A stretch of DNA of 45,237 nt from NCBI GenBank assembly GCA_903861185.1, contig CAIOTK010000153.1, forward strand, positions 1 to 45,237. The letters are read 5' to 3'. This document shows, in pieces, positions 9,090 through 17,277 of this stretch (positions within the stretch are counted from its first letter, which is position 1; each line of letters opens with the position of its first letter). Position numbers and translations under genes: made by a program. This stretch comes from an uncultured Opitutia bacterium. GTDB taxonomy: Bacteria; Verrucomicrobiota; Verrucomicrobiia; Opitutales; Opitutaceae. Below the pieces are notes generated by a model. That model was not told the DNA's origin, made no database searches, and saw only the letters and a program-made list of their open reading frames with translations.

Positions 9090-9126
9090 GGGAAAGGGCG
9101 GGGGGATGGCCCGGGCGCGGGCCGCC

Positions 9127-10116
9127 TCAGCGGCCGGGCAGCTTGAACCGTACCGTGGTCTCCCCTTCGGCTGGGGCCGGGGCAGGCGCGGGCGGTTTCG
9201 GGGCGGGCTGGACCGGGGTGTCTTCGGGGGAGGCCGGCGGGAGGGCGAGAAACCCCTTTTCCAGCAGTTCCGCGATCTTGATATCCCGCGTTTTGCTGTC
9301 GGGGGAACCCATCGTGACGACGATGACGCGGCGTCCGTTGCGGAAGGCGGTGGCGGCGAGGCAGAAGCCGGCTCCCCGGGTGAAACCGGTCTTGAGGCCG
9401 TCGACCCCCGCGACCTTCCCGAGGAGGTGGTTATGGTTCACCATATCGATGCGCTTGGGGCCCGGGCGGAAGGTGCGCTGCTTGACGGAGGTGTACGCGA
9501 GAACGTTCGTCTGCCGGATCAGTTGGAGGCTGAGGGTGGCCAAGTCCCGCGGGGAGGTGAGGTCCCCGTCTTCGATCCGGCGGCTGGAGGGGGGGAGCCC
9601 GTGGGGGGAGCGGAAGAGTGTCTGCGTCATACCCAGCTCGCGGGCGCGGGTGTTCATCAGTTCGACGAAGGCCTCGCGCGAGCCGGCGAGGTGAATCGCC
9701 AGGGCCACGGCGGCGTCATTGGCCGAGGCGATCATCAGCGCGTGGAGGAGGTCCTCGACGGGAAAGACTTCCTTCTCGGCGAGGTAGACTTGGGAGCCGC
9801 CGGTGCGGGCCGCCTCCGCGGTAGTGGTCACGGGGGTCTGGAGGGTCACGTCCCCGCGGCGGAGGCGGTCGTGGACGATGAGGAAGGTCATCAGCTTGGC
9901 CACGCTGGCGGGCGGGCCGCGGTAGTCTGCGCGATCCGTCAGGAGGGTGCGGCCGCTTCCGGCGTCGAGCACGATGGCGCCTTTGTAGGCGTTGGCGGCG
10001 TCGGCGGCCTCCTCCGGCCGGGTGGGAGCTGAGCGCCGGTTGTCGGCGGCGCGCGCGGCCCAGGGCACTGCGGCGCCGAGGAGCAGCTGCAGGCAGGAGC
10101 GACGGGACAGAGACAT
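9127..10116 (-). CDS. dacA: D-alanyl-D-alanine carboxypeptidase (S11 family)
   Basis: Periplasmic penicillin-binding protein that trims the terminal D-Ala from peptidoglycan stem peptides. ATG 10116 gives 329 residues with an N-terminal signal MSLSRRSCLQLLLGAAVPWA; earlier in-frame codons would put a basic, non-signal segment in front. The active-site motifs are all present: S71-V-A-K74, S131-A-N133 and K242-T-G244. The C-terminus ends in a Pro/Ala-rich linker and a short tail (TTVRFKLPGR) rather than a clear amphipathic anchor. The signal has a twin-arginine look (SRRSCLQ), possibly Tat-exported, but Sec is equally possible. The gene symbol is by family, as several paralogues exist in most genomes. 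Confidence 0.9.
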   Translation of the reverse strand: MSLSRRSCLQLLLGAAVPWAARAADNRRSAPTRPEEAADAANAYKGAIVLDAGSGRTLLTDRADYRGPPASVAKLMTFLIVHDRLRRGDVTLQTPVTTTAEAARTGGSQVYLAEKEVFPVEDLLHALMIASANDAAVALAIHLAGSREAFVELMNTRARELGMTQTLFRSPHGLPPSSRRIEDGDLTSPRDLATLSLQLIRQTNVLAYTSVKQRTFRPGPKRIDMVNHNHLLGKVAGVDGLKTGFTRGAGFCLAATAFRNGRRVIVVTMGSPDSKTRDIKIAELLEKGFLALPPASPEDTPVQPAPKPPAPAPAPAEGETTVRFKLPGR

Positions 10117-10252
10117 GGCGCGAGCAAGGCCAAATTGGCCGGGGCGGCGAGCCGAATTCCGGCCGAGCGCAGCGGGGACTTGCGCCCGCCGCGGGCCGAC
10201 GGTGTGGTGACGGCGGAACTTCTGCCTCCGCCGCGTTTCCCTAAGCCCGACT
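10117..10252. promoter_or_regulatory. Divergent intergenic region between carboxypeptidase and NHL/Ig protein
   Basis: A 136-bp gap between divergent starts that must hold both promoters. It contains GGCCAA-A-TTGGCC (10128-10140), a perfect 6-bp inverted repeat 12 bp from the carboxypeptidase start and a possible operator. I cannot pick out convincing -35/-10 boxes. Confidence 0.4.
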
Positions 10253-12889
10253 ATGTCACTTCGTCGTCTCCGTCCCGCCACCGTTTTACTGGCGATCCTC
10301 AGTGCCGTCACCGCCCTGCGCGGCGAGAGTTACTCGGTGACCACCTTTGCCGGCACGTCGAATGTGGCCGGCGGGGCTGACGGGACGCCCGGAACCTTCA
10401 ATTCCCCCTATGGACTGGCGGTCGATGCCTCTCGCAACGTGGTGGTGGCCGATACGATCAACAACACGGTCCGCCGCATCACCCCGGGCCGCGTGGTCTC
10501 CACCCTTGCAGGAACTTTGGGCCAGCCCGGCTTCTTGGACGCGACGGGCGCTACGGCGCGTTTCAACTTCCCGGTGGGCGTCGCGGCGGATGGGGGGGGC
10601 AACCTGCTCGTCGCGGATGCGCGGACTTTTACCCTCCGCCGGGTGAGCGCGGCCGGCGTAGTTTCGACTTTGGCGGGTGCGGGCCTGCAGGCCGGGACGG
10701 CGGATGGACCGGCGGCCTCGGCTCGGTTTCTCCTGCCCTACGGCGTGGCGGTGGACGCTGCTGGTAATGCCTATGTGGCGGAGGGTGGGTCGCACGTGAT
10801 CCGCCGGATCAGTGCGGCGGGCGTCGTCACGACGCTCGCGGGAAGTGCTGGGGCCGCGGGCTTCGCGGATGGCACGGGGTCGGCCGCCCGCTTTAACGTC
10901 CCGTGGGGCATCGCGGTGGACGCGGCTGGTACCGTTTACGTGGCGGACAGTGAGAACCACATAATCCGCCGGATCACGGCGGCGGGCGTGGTCTCCACCC
11001 TCGCGGGCCAGAGTGGCGTGACCGGCTATGCGGATGGGGCGGGCGCAGTGGCACGCTTCCAGCAGCCGCGGGGGTTGGCGGTGGACGCGGGGGGTAACCT
11101 CTTCGTGGCGGACCACGGCAATCACACCGTGCGGCGCATCTCGGCGGCGGGCGTGGTGGAGACCATTGCGGGCTCGCCGGGCATCACTGGGGACGCCGAC
11201 AGCGTAGGCGCGGCAGCACGGTTTTATTATCCGGCGGCGGTGGCGGTGGACGGCAACGCGGTGTACATCGCGGATTCCGGCAACAACCTAATCCGGCGCG
11301 CCGTGCCGGCGAGCGCCGCGGCGTTGCCGGTGATCTCGATCCATCCCGTGGAGCAGCAGGTTGCGGTTGCCCAGCCCGTGACCTTCCGGGTGGTCGCGAG
11401 TGGCGGGAATCTGACCTACGCGTGGTTCAAGAACGGGTTTCCGATTCCGGGCGCTACGGCGGCCGCATTCTCCCTGACGGCACCGACGATCGAGGACGAG
11501 GCGTCCTACCGGGTCCGGGTGACCGGTCCGGGCGGGGCCGTGGACAGCGAGCCGGCGGCATTGACTGTCTGGCCGGTGGGCACCGTCGGCGTGGCAATCA
11601 CGGCGCGCCCGCTCGGACAGTCGGTCGCGGTGGGCGAGGCGGTCAGTTTCGCGGTGACGGCGACCGGTAGCGGGCTAACCTACCAGTGGCTGCGCAACGG
11701 CGCCGCGCTGGCGGGGGCCACGCGCGCGACCTACGCGCTGGCCGCGGCACAGACCGCGGACGCGGGTGTTTATGGGGTGCGGGTGAGTGCTGGCGCGGTG
11801 ACGGAGACGGCGTTCGCGAAGCTGGTGGTCGGGGGGGTGAGCGGCGGCGCGGTGACTTTGCTGAGTGAGCCGGTGGGCCGTAGTGTGGCGGTTGGCCAAG
11901 CGGTGACCTTCACCGTGCAGGCAGCGGGGGCGGGACCCTTCACTTACCAGTGGTTCAAGGAGGGTGCGGCGCTGGCGGGCGCGACGGCGGCCGTGCTGAC
12001 CCTGCCTGCGGCGCAGGCGGCGGATGCCGGCACCTACACCGTGCGGGTCAGCGCGGGGGCGGCGTTTGTCGTCAGCTCCGGGGCGGTGTTGACCGTGCAG
12101 GGCCCGGCCGGCCCGGCGGCGCGGCTGACGAATCTTTCGGTGCGGACGAACCTCGAGGCGGCGGCGACCCTGATCGTTGGGGTGGCGGTGGCCGAGGGGC
12201 CGCGGGATGTTTTGTTCCGTGCGGTGGGGCCGGCCTTGGCGGCCTTCGGGGTGCCCGGAGTGCTGGCGAATCCGCGGATCGAGATCTACAACGGCGCGGG
12301 GGTGCGGGTGCAGGAGAACGAGGATTGGCAGGCCGGGCTGGGGTCGGTGTTCGCGTCGGTTGGCGCCTTTGCGCTGCCGGCGGGCAGCCGGGATGCGGCG
12401 CTAGTCGCGCCGTTGACGCCCGGTGGGTTCACCGCGCAGGTGCCGGGCGCGGCGGGGGGCGTCGTGCTCGTCGAAGCCTACGAGACCGGGTCGGCGGGCG
12501 CCGCGCGGTTGATCAACGTCTCGGCGCGTAACCGGGTGGGGACGGGCGATGACGTGCTGATTGCGGGATTTACCCTGGCCGGGAGCGGCGCGAAACCGCT
12601 GCTGATCCGCGCCGTCGGCCCGGGGCTGGCGGCCTTTGGGGTGCCGGGAACCCTCGCGGACCCAAAGCTGGAGATTTACAATGGCGCCGGCGTGAAGGTG
12701 GCGGAAAACGACACTTGGGACCCGGCGTTGGCGGCGACTTTCGGGTCGGTGGGTGCGTTCGCCTTGCCGGGGGGCAGCCGCGACGCGGCGCTGCGGACCG
12801 AGCTGCCTCCGGGCAGTTACACGGCGCTGGTGAAGGGGTCGGACGGTGGCACGGGTGAGGCTCTGATCGAGGTCTACGAGCTGCGCTGA
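10253..12889 (+). CDS. Secreted NHL-repeat / Ig-like surface protein with tandem C-terminal module
   Basis: Large exported protein of 878 residues. A signal peptide (residues ~1-25, ending near LRGES) is followed by about six NHL beta-propeller blades of ~55 residues (to ~355), each with a GLAVD...VADxxNHxIRRI-type core and a VVSTLAG linker. Three Ig-like domains lacking cysteines follow (~361-445, ~447-530, ~535-622), each with the YxWFKNG...GATxAxxxL...DAGxYxVRV pattern. Two ~128-residue copies of a module close the protein (~622-748 and ~749-878), sharing RAVGPxLAAFGVPG, EIYNGAGV and SVGAFALPxGSRDAAL. There is no PEP-CTERM or LPXTG-like anchor. The start ATG 10253 puts the signal peptide first. 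The likely role is cell-surface binding or adhesion, possibly of carbohydrate; no catalytic motif is visible. Confidence 0.85.
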   Translation: MSLRRLRPATVLLAILSAVTALRGESYSVTTFAGTSNVAGGADGTPGTFNSPYGLAVDASRNVVVADTINNTVRRITPGRVVSTLAGTLGQPGFLDATGATARFNFPVGVAADGGGNLLVADARTFTLRRVSAAGVVSTLAGAGLQAGTADGPAASARFLLPYGVAVDAAGNAYVAEGGSHVIRRISAAGVVTTLAGSAGAAGFADGTGSAARFNVPWGIAVDAAGTVYVADSENHIIRRITAAGVVSTLAGQSGVTGYADGAGAVARFQQPRGLAVDAGGNLFVADHGNHTVRRISAAGVVETIAGSPGITGDADSVGAAARFYYPAAVAVDGNAVYIADSGNNLIRRAVPASAAALPVISIHPVEQQVAVAQPVTFRVVASGGNLTYAWFKNGFPIPGATAAAFSLTAPTIEDEASYRVRVTGPGGAVDSEPAALTVWPVGTVGVAITARPLGQSVAVGEAVSFAVTATGSGLTYQWLRNGAALAGATRATYALAAAQTADAGVYGVRVSAGAVTETAFAKLVVGGVSGGAVTLLSEPVGRSVAVGQAVTFTVQAAGAGPFTYQWFKEGAALAGATAAVLTLPAAQAADAGTYTVRVSAGAAFVVSSGAVLTVQGPAGPAARLTNLSVRTNLEAAATLIVGVAVAEGPRDVLFRAVGPALAAFGVPGVLANPRIEIYNGAGVRVQENEDWQAGLGSVFASVGAFALPAGSRDAALVAPLTPGGFTAQVPGAAGGVVLVEAYETGSAGAARLINVSARNRVGTGDDVLIAGFTLAGSGAKPLLIRAVGPGLAAFGVPGTLADPKLEIYNGAGVKVAENDTWDPALAATFGSVGAFALPGGSRDAALRTELPPGSYTALVKGSDGGTGEALIEVYELR

Positions 12890-12916
12890 GGGTCGCGGCG
12901 CACTTCTGTTTTGCGT

Positions 12917-12956
12917 GGGGCGCGGGGAGCGCTCATCCCTGACGTTTCCCCGCCCC
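12917..12956 (+). promoter_or_regulatory. Inverted repeat abutting the PIG-L start codon
   Basis: Left arm GGGGCgcGGGGA (12917-12928) pairs with right arm TCCCCGCCCC (12947-12956) with a 2-nt bulge and an 18-nt loop. The right arm ends directly before ATG 12957. It could fold in the mRNA and affect initiation, or act as a weak terminator for the upstream gene; it has no T-run. Confidence 0.35.
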
Positions 12957-15431
12957 ATGAGATCCCTTCCTGCCCTGATCCTGCCGTTGGTGGCCGCCGG
13001 TGTGGCTGTCGGTGGGGAACCCGCTCCCGGCGCTGCCGTGCGCCAGCAGCTCGCGAGCCTCGCCACCACGGGAACCCTGTTGCACGTCGCCGCGCATCCC
13101 GATGACGAGAATACGCACCTCATCACCTACTTCGCCCGGGCGCGCGGTTACCGCACCGGGTATCTTTCGCTGACGCGTGGGGATGGCGGGCAGAATGAGA
13201 TCGGGCCTGAGTTTGACGCCAAGCTGGGCGTGGCTCGCACGCAGGAACTACTGGAGGCGCGGAAGCTTGATGGGGGTGTCCAATTTTTCACCCGCGCGAT
13301 CGACTTTGGGTATTCCAAATCGGCCGAGGAGACGCTGCGCTTCTGGGACCGGCGCGAGGTGCTGGGCGATGTTGTGCGGGTCATCCGGCAGTTTCGACCG
13401 GATGTGATTGTCACGCGCTTTTCCCCGCGGGGTGGCGGCACGCATGGGCACCACACCGCCTCGGGAATTCTGGGTGTGGAGGCTTTTCAAATGGCGGCGG
13501 ATCCGGCGGCCTATCCGGAGCAACTCGCCGAGGGTTTGCGGCCGTGGCAGGCGCGTCGGGTGGTCCTGAATAGTGGCGGTCCTGGACGCGGCGGCGGCGA
13601 AGGCGGACTGCGGCTAGACATTGGTGGCGCCGATCCGGCGACGGGTGAGGGGCTCGGGACGATCGCGGGTCGGAGCCGCGCGCGGCACATCACGCAGGGA
13701 TTTGGCAGCTTTGGCGCCCGCGGGGGCGGGGCGGGGCCGAACGAGCAGTCCTTCACCGTGCTCGCTGGCGAGCCCGCGACGCGGGACCTGTTCGAGGGCG
13801 TGGATGTCACGTGGGGCCGGTATGGGCCGGCGGGCGTGGAGCTGGCGGCGGCGATCGAGGGGGTGCGGCGAGACTTTCGGCCGGAGCAGCCGGCGGCGAG
13901 CGTGCCTGCGCTGTTCGCCCTGCGGAGGCGCTTGGACGCGCTGCCGGTGGATGCCCTCGTCGTGGATCGGCGGCGGCAGTTGGAGGGAATCATTCAGGAG
14001 TGTCTGGGCCTGCGGGCGCAGGCGACGGCGGACCGGGCCGAGGTGGTGCCGGGCTCGCCGCTGCGGTGGAATCTGGAATTGGCCACGGGGGCGGCGGCGG
14101 TGCGGCTGCGCGGCGTGCGCCTGGGCGAACGGGAGTTGCCCGAGGGCCGCGGGGAGATCGCGCCCGGGGGCGTCTGGCGGCTCCAGACTGAGGCGCGGGT
14201 GCCGGCCGACCAGACGTTGACGCATCCCTATTGGCTGCGCGAGGAGGGCGCCGCGGGGTTGTTCGCGGTGGCGGACCGCAGTCTCATTGGGCGGGCGGAG
14301 GATCCGCCGGCGTTTAGTTGGACCTTCGTGTTGGAAATCGGCGGTGAGCCGCTGTCCCTGATTATACCGGGGGAGGTCGCGGAGAACGGGGATCGCGCTG
14401 GCCGTCGCCGCGGGGTGGCGGTGGTGGCTCCGGTGGTGTTTCAATTGGCGCACGAGGTGGAGTTGTTCGCGCCTGGAGCGACGAAGGAGGTTAAGGTCCA
14501 GCTGACCCGCGAGGGCGAGCCGCTGGCCGGGCGGGTGGTGGCGGAAACGGGGGGGGGGTGGAAGGTGGAGGTGCCCAGGCCGGAGTTCCGCGCCGGTCCT
14601 GGCGCGCCCGCGACCGTGACGGTGCGGGTGACGGCGCCCGCGGTCGGGGGGAGTGGCCGTTTGCGACTCCTCGCCGAAGTCGGGGGGCGGCGTTACGCGG
14701 GGCAGCGGGCGGAGATCCGTTACCCGCACCTTGCGCCGCAGGTCTTACAGCCGCCGGCGGTGGTCCGTCTCGTGGCGGCCGACGTGCAGGTGCGCGCGCG
14801 GCGGGTGGGGTACCTGCCTGGGGCGGGCGATGACCTCGAGCGGGCTTTGGCTCAACTCGGGTGCGCCGTACGGCGACTTGAGGGCAAGGATCTTTCCCCT
14901 GAGGGCCTAGCTGGTCTGGATGCGGTGGTGATCGGCGTGCGCGCCTTCAATGAACGAGAAGACCTCGCGGCGAACCTCCCCGGGCTTTTCGCGTGGGTGG
15001 AGCAGGGTGGCACCGTGGTCGCCCAGTACAACCGGCCCAACGGTCTGGCCGCCCCGAACCTCGGTCCGCACGCGCTTTCCATTCAGGGGCCGGCACCGGC
15101 GCTGCGGGTGACTGACGAACGGGCGCCGGTGACCTTTTTGCTGCCGGGGCATCCGGTCTTGAACGCACCCAACCGGATCGGGCCGGAGGATTTTGCGGGT
15201 TGGGTGCAGGAGCGCGGCGCTTACTTTCCCAGCAGCTGGGACGAGGCCCGCTGGGAGGCGGTGTTGGCCCTCGCGGACCCCGGGGAGGCGCCCTTGCGGA
15301 GCGGCCTGCTTGTTGCGCCGCACGGGCGTGGTCGCTACGTGTACACGGGACTCGCCTTCTTCCGGCAGTTGCCTGCGGGCGTGCCCGGCGCCTACCGCCT
15401 GCTCGCCAACCTCCTTTCTTCTGCGCAATGA
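12957..15431 (+). CDS. Secreted PIG-L/LmbE-type deacetylase with C-terminal GATase1-like domain
   Basis: Predicted exported zinc-dependent N-deacetylase/amidase, 824 residues. ATG 12957 begins a signal peptide (MRSLPALILPLVAAGVAVGG); the longer reading from 12915 would bury it. The PIG-L domain covers residues ~35-270 with the metal-binding AHPDDE (46-51) and GTHGHHTASG (His163, 165, 166). A middle region (~490-600) looks like an Ig/NEW3-type beta domain. The last ~215 residues (from ~609) resemble a class I glutamine amidotransferase-like Rossmann domain (LDAVVIGVRAFNE..., VAQYNRP) without an evident catalytic Cys. The family acts on GlcNAc-containing amides; the substrate here is unknown. 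It overlaps the next gene by ATGA and lies in one run with bshB/bshA-like genes, which suggests an extracellular substrate related to bacillithiol (inference). A run of ten G near 14549-14558 is in frame. Confidence 0.85.
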   Translation: MRSLPALILPLVAAGVAVGGEPAPGAAVRQQLASLATTGTLLHVAAHPDDENTHLITYFARARGYRTGYLSLTRGDGGQNEIGPEFDAKLGVARTQELLEARKLDGGVQFFTRAIDFGYSKSAEETLRFWDRREVLGDVVRVIRQFRPDVIVTRFSPRGGGTHGHHTASGILGVEAFQMAADPAAYPEQLAEGLRPWQARRVVLNSGGPGRGGGEGGLRLDIGGADPATGEGLGTIAGRSRARHITQGFGSFGARGGGAGPNEQSFTVLAGEPATRDLFEGVDVTWGRYGPAGVELAAAIEGVRRDFRPEQPAASVPALFALRRRLDALPVDALVVDRRRQLEGIIQECLGLRAQATADRAEVVPGSPLRWNLELATGAAAVRLRGVRLGERELPEGRGEIAPGGVWRLQTEARVPADQTLTHPYWLREEGAAGLFAVADRSLIGRAEDPPAFSWTFVLEIGGEPLSLIIPGEVAENGDRAGRRRGVAVVAPVVFQLAHEVELFAPGATKEVKVQLTREGEPLAGRVVAETGGGWKVEVPRPEFRAGPGAPATVTVRVTAPAVGGSGRLRLLAEVGGRRYAGQRAEIRYPHLAPQVLQPPAVVRLVAADVQVRARRVGYLPGAGDDLERALAQLGCAVRRLEGKDLSPEGLAGLDAVVIGVRAFNEREDLAANLPGLFAWVEQGGTVVAQYNRPNGLAAPNLGPHALSIQGPAPALRVTDERAPVTFLLPGHPVLNAPNRIGPEDFAGWVQERGAYFPSSWDEARWEAVLALADPGEAPLRSGLLVAPHGRGRYVYTGLAFFRQLPAGVPGAYRLLANLLSSAQ

Positions 15432-15592
15432 AGCGTTCCGCCGCCCCAGGCACCGTGCCGCGGAAGCCCGATGCCGATGAGCCGCCTGGGCTGCCGGGCT
15501 TATCCCGCTGGAGCCAAGTCTACGCGCTGATCCTCGGCGTGTTTGCGCTGCTGGTGATCGGCCTCGCGTGGTTCACCGCGTACTACCGATGA
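15428..15592 (+). CDS. 54-residue single-span membrane protein, putative symporter partner
   Basis: Small ORF with ATG 15428 inside the ATGA overlap of the upstream PIG-L gene and TGA 15590-15592 inside the ATGA overlap of the downstream symporter. The first ~27 residues are Pro-rich and charged (KRSAAPGTVPRKPDADEPPG). They are followed by SRWSQVYALILG and a hydrophobic span at about residues 31-50, ending AYYR. Four-base overlaps on both sides and a single helix fit a co-translated accessory subunit of the symporter; small partner proteins are known for some sodium/solute symporters. I know no named family for it. The role is inferred from position. Confidence 0.75.
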   Translation: MKRSAAPGTVPRKPDADEPPGLPGLSRWSQVYALILGVFALLVIGLAWFTAYYR

Positions 15593-17277
15593 ATGCCCTC
15601 GACTGGGTGGTCCTGCTCGGGACGATGCTTGGCATCGCGGCCTACGGCACGTGGAAGTCGCGACGGACAGAGCAACTCGACGCCTATCTGCGAGGGAATC
15701 AGGGGACGCGCTGGTTCACGATCGGCGTGTCCGTGGCGGCGACGCAGGCGAGCGCGATTACCTTTCTCTCGATTCCGGGCCAGGGCTTCGAGAGCGGGCT
15801 GGGCTTCGTCCAGAATTACTTCGGCCTGCCGCTCGCGCTGATTCTGGTCTGTGCCGTGTTCCTGCCTGTCTACCGGAAGCTGGGCGTGTACACAGCCTAC
15901 GAATACTTGGGGCGGCGGTTCGACGGGAAGACGCGGCTGCTCGGCGCGGCGCTGTTTTTGCTGCAGCGGGGTTTGGCGAGCGGAGTGACCATCTATGCGC
16001 CGGCGATCATCCTCTCGACCGTGCTAGGTTGGCCGATCGATGCGACCATCATCGGGACCGGTCTGCTGGTGGTCGCGTATACGGTCACGGGTGGCAGTGT
16101 GGCGGTAAGCCTGACGCAGAAGGGGCAGATGGCGGTGATCTTTGGCGGGATGGTGACGGCGTTTGTGCTCCTTTGGCAGCGCCTGCCGGAGGATGGCCTC
16201 GCGGTGGCCGGCGCGCTCGGGCGGCTGGAGGCGGTGGACTTCTCGCTCGATCCGGACCGTCGGTACACCTTTTGGAGCGGCTTGCTCGGCGGATTTTTCC
16301 TCTCGCTCTCCTATTTCGGCACCGACCAGTCGCAGGTGCAGCGCTACATCGGTGGGGCGAGCCTACGGGAAGGGCGGTTGGGCTTGGTCTTCAATGCGCT
16401 GCTGAAGATCCCGATGCAGTTTCTGATCCTGCTGCTCGGGACGATGATGTTCGTCTTCTATCACTTCCAGCCGGCGCCGGTCTTCTTTAACCGCGCCGAA
16501 TGGGAGCGGCACGCCACGGGTCCCGCGGGCGAGCGCTTCCGGGAACTGGAGGAGCGTCACGCCGTGGCTCACGCGCAGCGGCAGGCGGCGGCGCGCGCGT
16601 GGCTCGCGGCGCGCGAGGCCGGCGATCCTGGGCTGGAGGCTCCGGCGAAGCAGGCCCTGAAGGTGGCGCAGACGGGGGTAGATACCGTGCGGCGCGAGGC
16701 CAAGGCGGCGCTTGTCGCGGCGGATCCGCGGGCTAAGACCAAGGACTCGGATTACGTCTTTATGCACTTTATCCTCGGGCAATTGCCGCCCGGGCTGATC
16801 GGCTTGCTTGTTGCGGTGATGTTCGCCGCAGCGCTCGGCTCCAAGGCCGGGGAGCTCAATGCGCTCGGTACGACCACGGCGGTTGATTTTTGGCGGCACC
16901 TTCGACCGCGGGCCGACGTGGACGAGGCCCGTGAAGTCCGGATGGCGAAGGTGTTCACGGCCGGCTGGGGGCTGTTCGCGATTGGCTTCGCCCTGTTCGC
17001 GCGGTTCTCCGAAAACCTGATCGAGGCGATCAACATTCTCGGTTCGCTCTTCTACGGGGTGGTGCTCGGACTCTTCCTCGTCGCGTTTTTTGCCCGCCGC
17101 GTTGGCGGCACCGCGGTCTTCTGGGGTGCGATCGCGGCGCAGGTGCTGGTGCTGGTCCTCTACCGCACGCTCACCATCTCTTACCTCTGGTACAACCTGA
17201 TCGGCTGCGGTGCCTGCTGCGGCCTGAGCCTAGCCCTGCAGGCGTTCCTGCCGCGGCCGCGGGAGGACGCGCAATGA
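15589..17277 (+). CDS. Sodium/solute symporter (SSS family)
   Basis: Inner-membrane sodium-coupled transporter of the SSS family, 562 residues, with about 13 hydrophobic helices. ATG 15589 lies in a 4-bp overlap with the small membrane protein gene; the GTG at 15568 is in that gene and is less likely. Visible features are the N-terminal MNALDWVVLLGTMLGIAAYG, the SSS-type unwound first helix region VAATQASAITFLSIPGQGF, and the later GLIGLLVAVMFAAALGSKAGELNALGT sodium-site helix. Residues ~300-382 form an extra polar, Ala/Arg/Glu-rich helical insert between transmembrane segments, unusual for the family. Its substrate is unknown. Position between a secreted deacetylase and bshC/B/A-like genes points to uptake of a thiol precursor or breakdown product (inference). 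Confidence 0.9.
   Translation: MNALDWVVLLGTMLGIAAYGTWKSRRTEQLDAYLRGNQGTRWFTIGVSVAATQASAITFLSIPGQGFESGLGFVQNYFGLPLALILVCAVFLPVYRKLGVYTAYEYLGRRFDGKTRLLGAALFLLQRGLASGVTIYAPAIILSTVLGWPIDATIIGTGLLVVAYTVTGGSVAVSLTQKGQMAVIFGGMVTAFVLLWQRLPEDGLAVAGALGRLEAVDFSLDPDRRYTFWSGLLGGFFLSLSYFGTDQSQVQRYIGGASLREGRLGLVFNALLKIPMQFLILLLGTMMFVFYHFQPAPVFFNRAEWERHATGPAGERFRELEERHAVAHAQRQAAARAWLAAREAGDPGLEAPAKQALKVAQTGVDTVRREAKAALVAADPRAKTKDSDYVFMHFILGQLPPGLIGLLVAVMFAAALGSKAGELNALGTTTAVDFWRHLRPRADVDEAREVRMAKVFTAGWGLFAIGFALFARFSENLIEAINILGSLFYGVVLGLFLVAFFARRVGGTAVFWGAIAAQVLVLVLYRTLTISYLWYNLIGCGACCGLSLALQAFLPRPREDAQ

Noticed and set aside
10054-10116. Tat export of the D,D-carboxypeptidase as a firm claim
   Set aside because: SRRSCLQ fits the twin-arginine pattern loosely, but paired Arg is common in this Arg-rich proteome; left as a possibility only.
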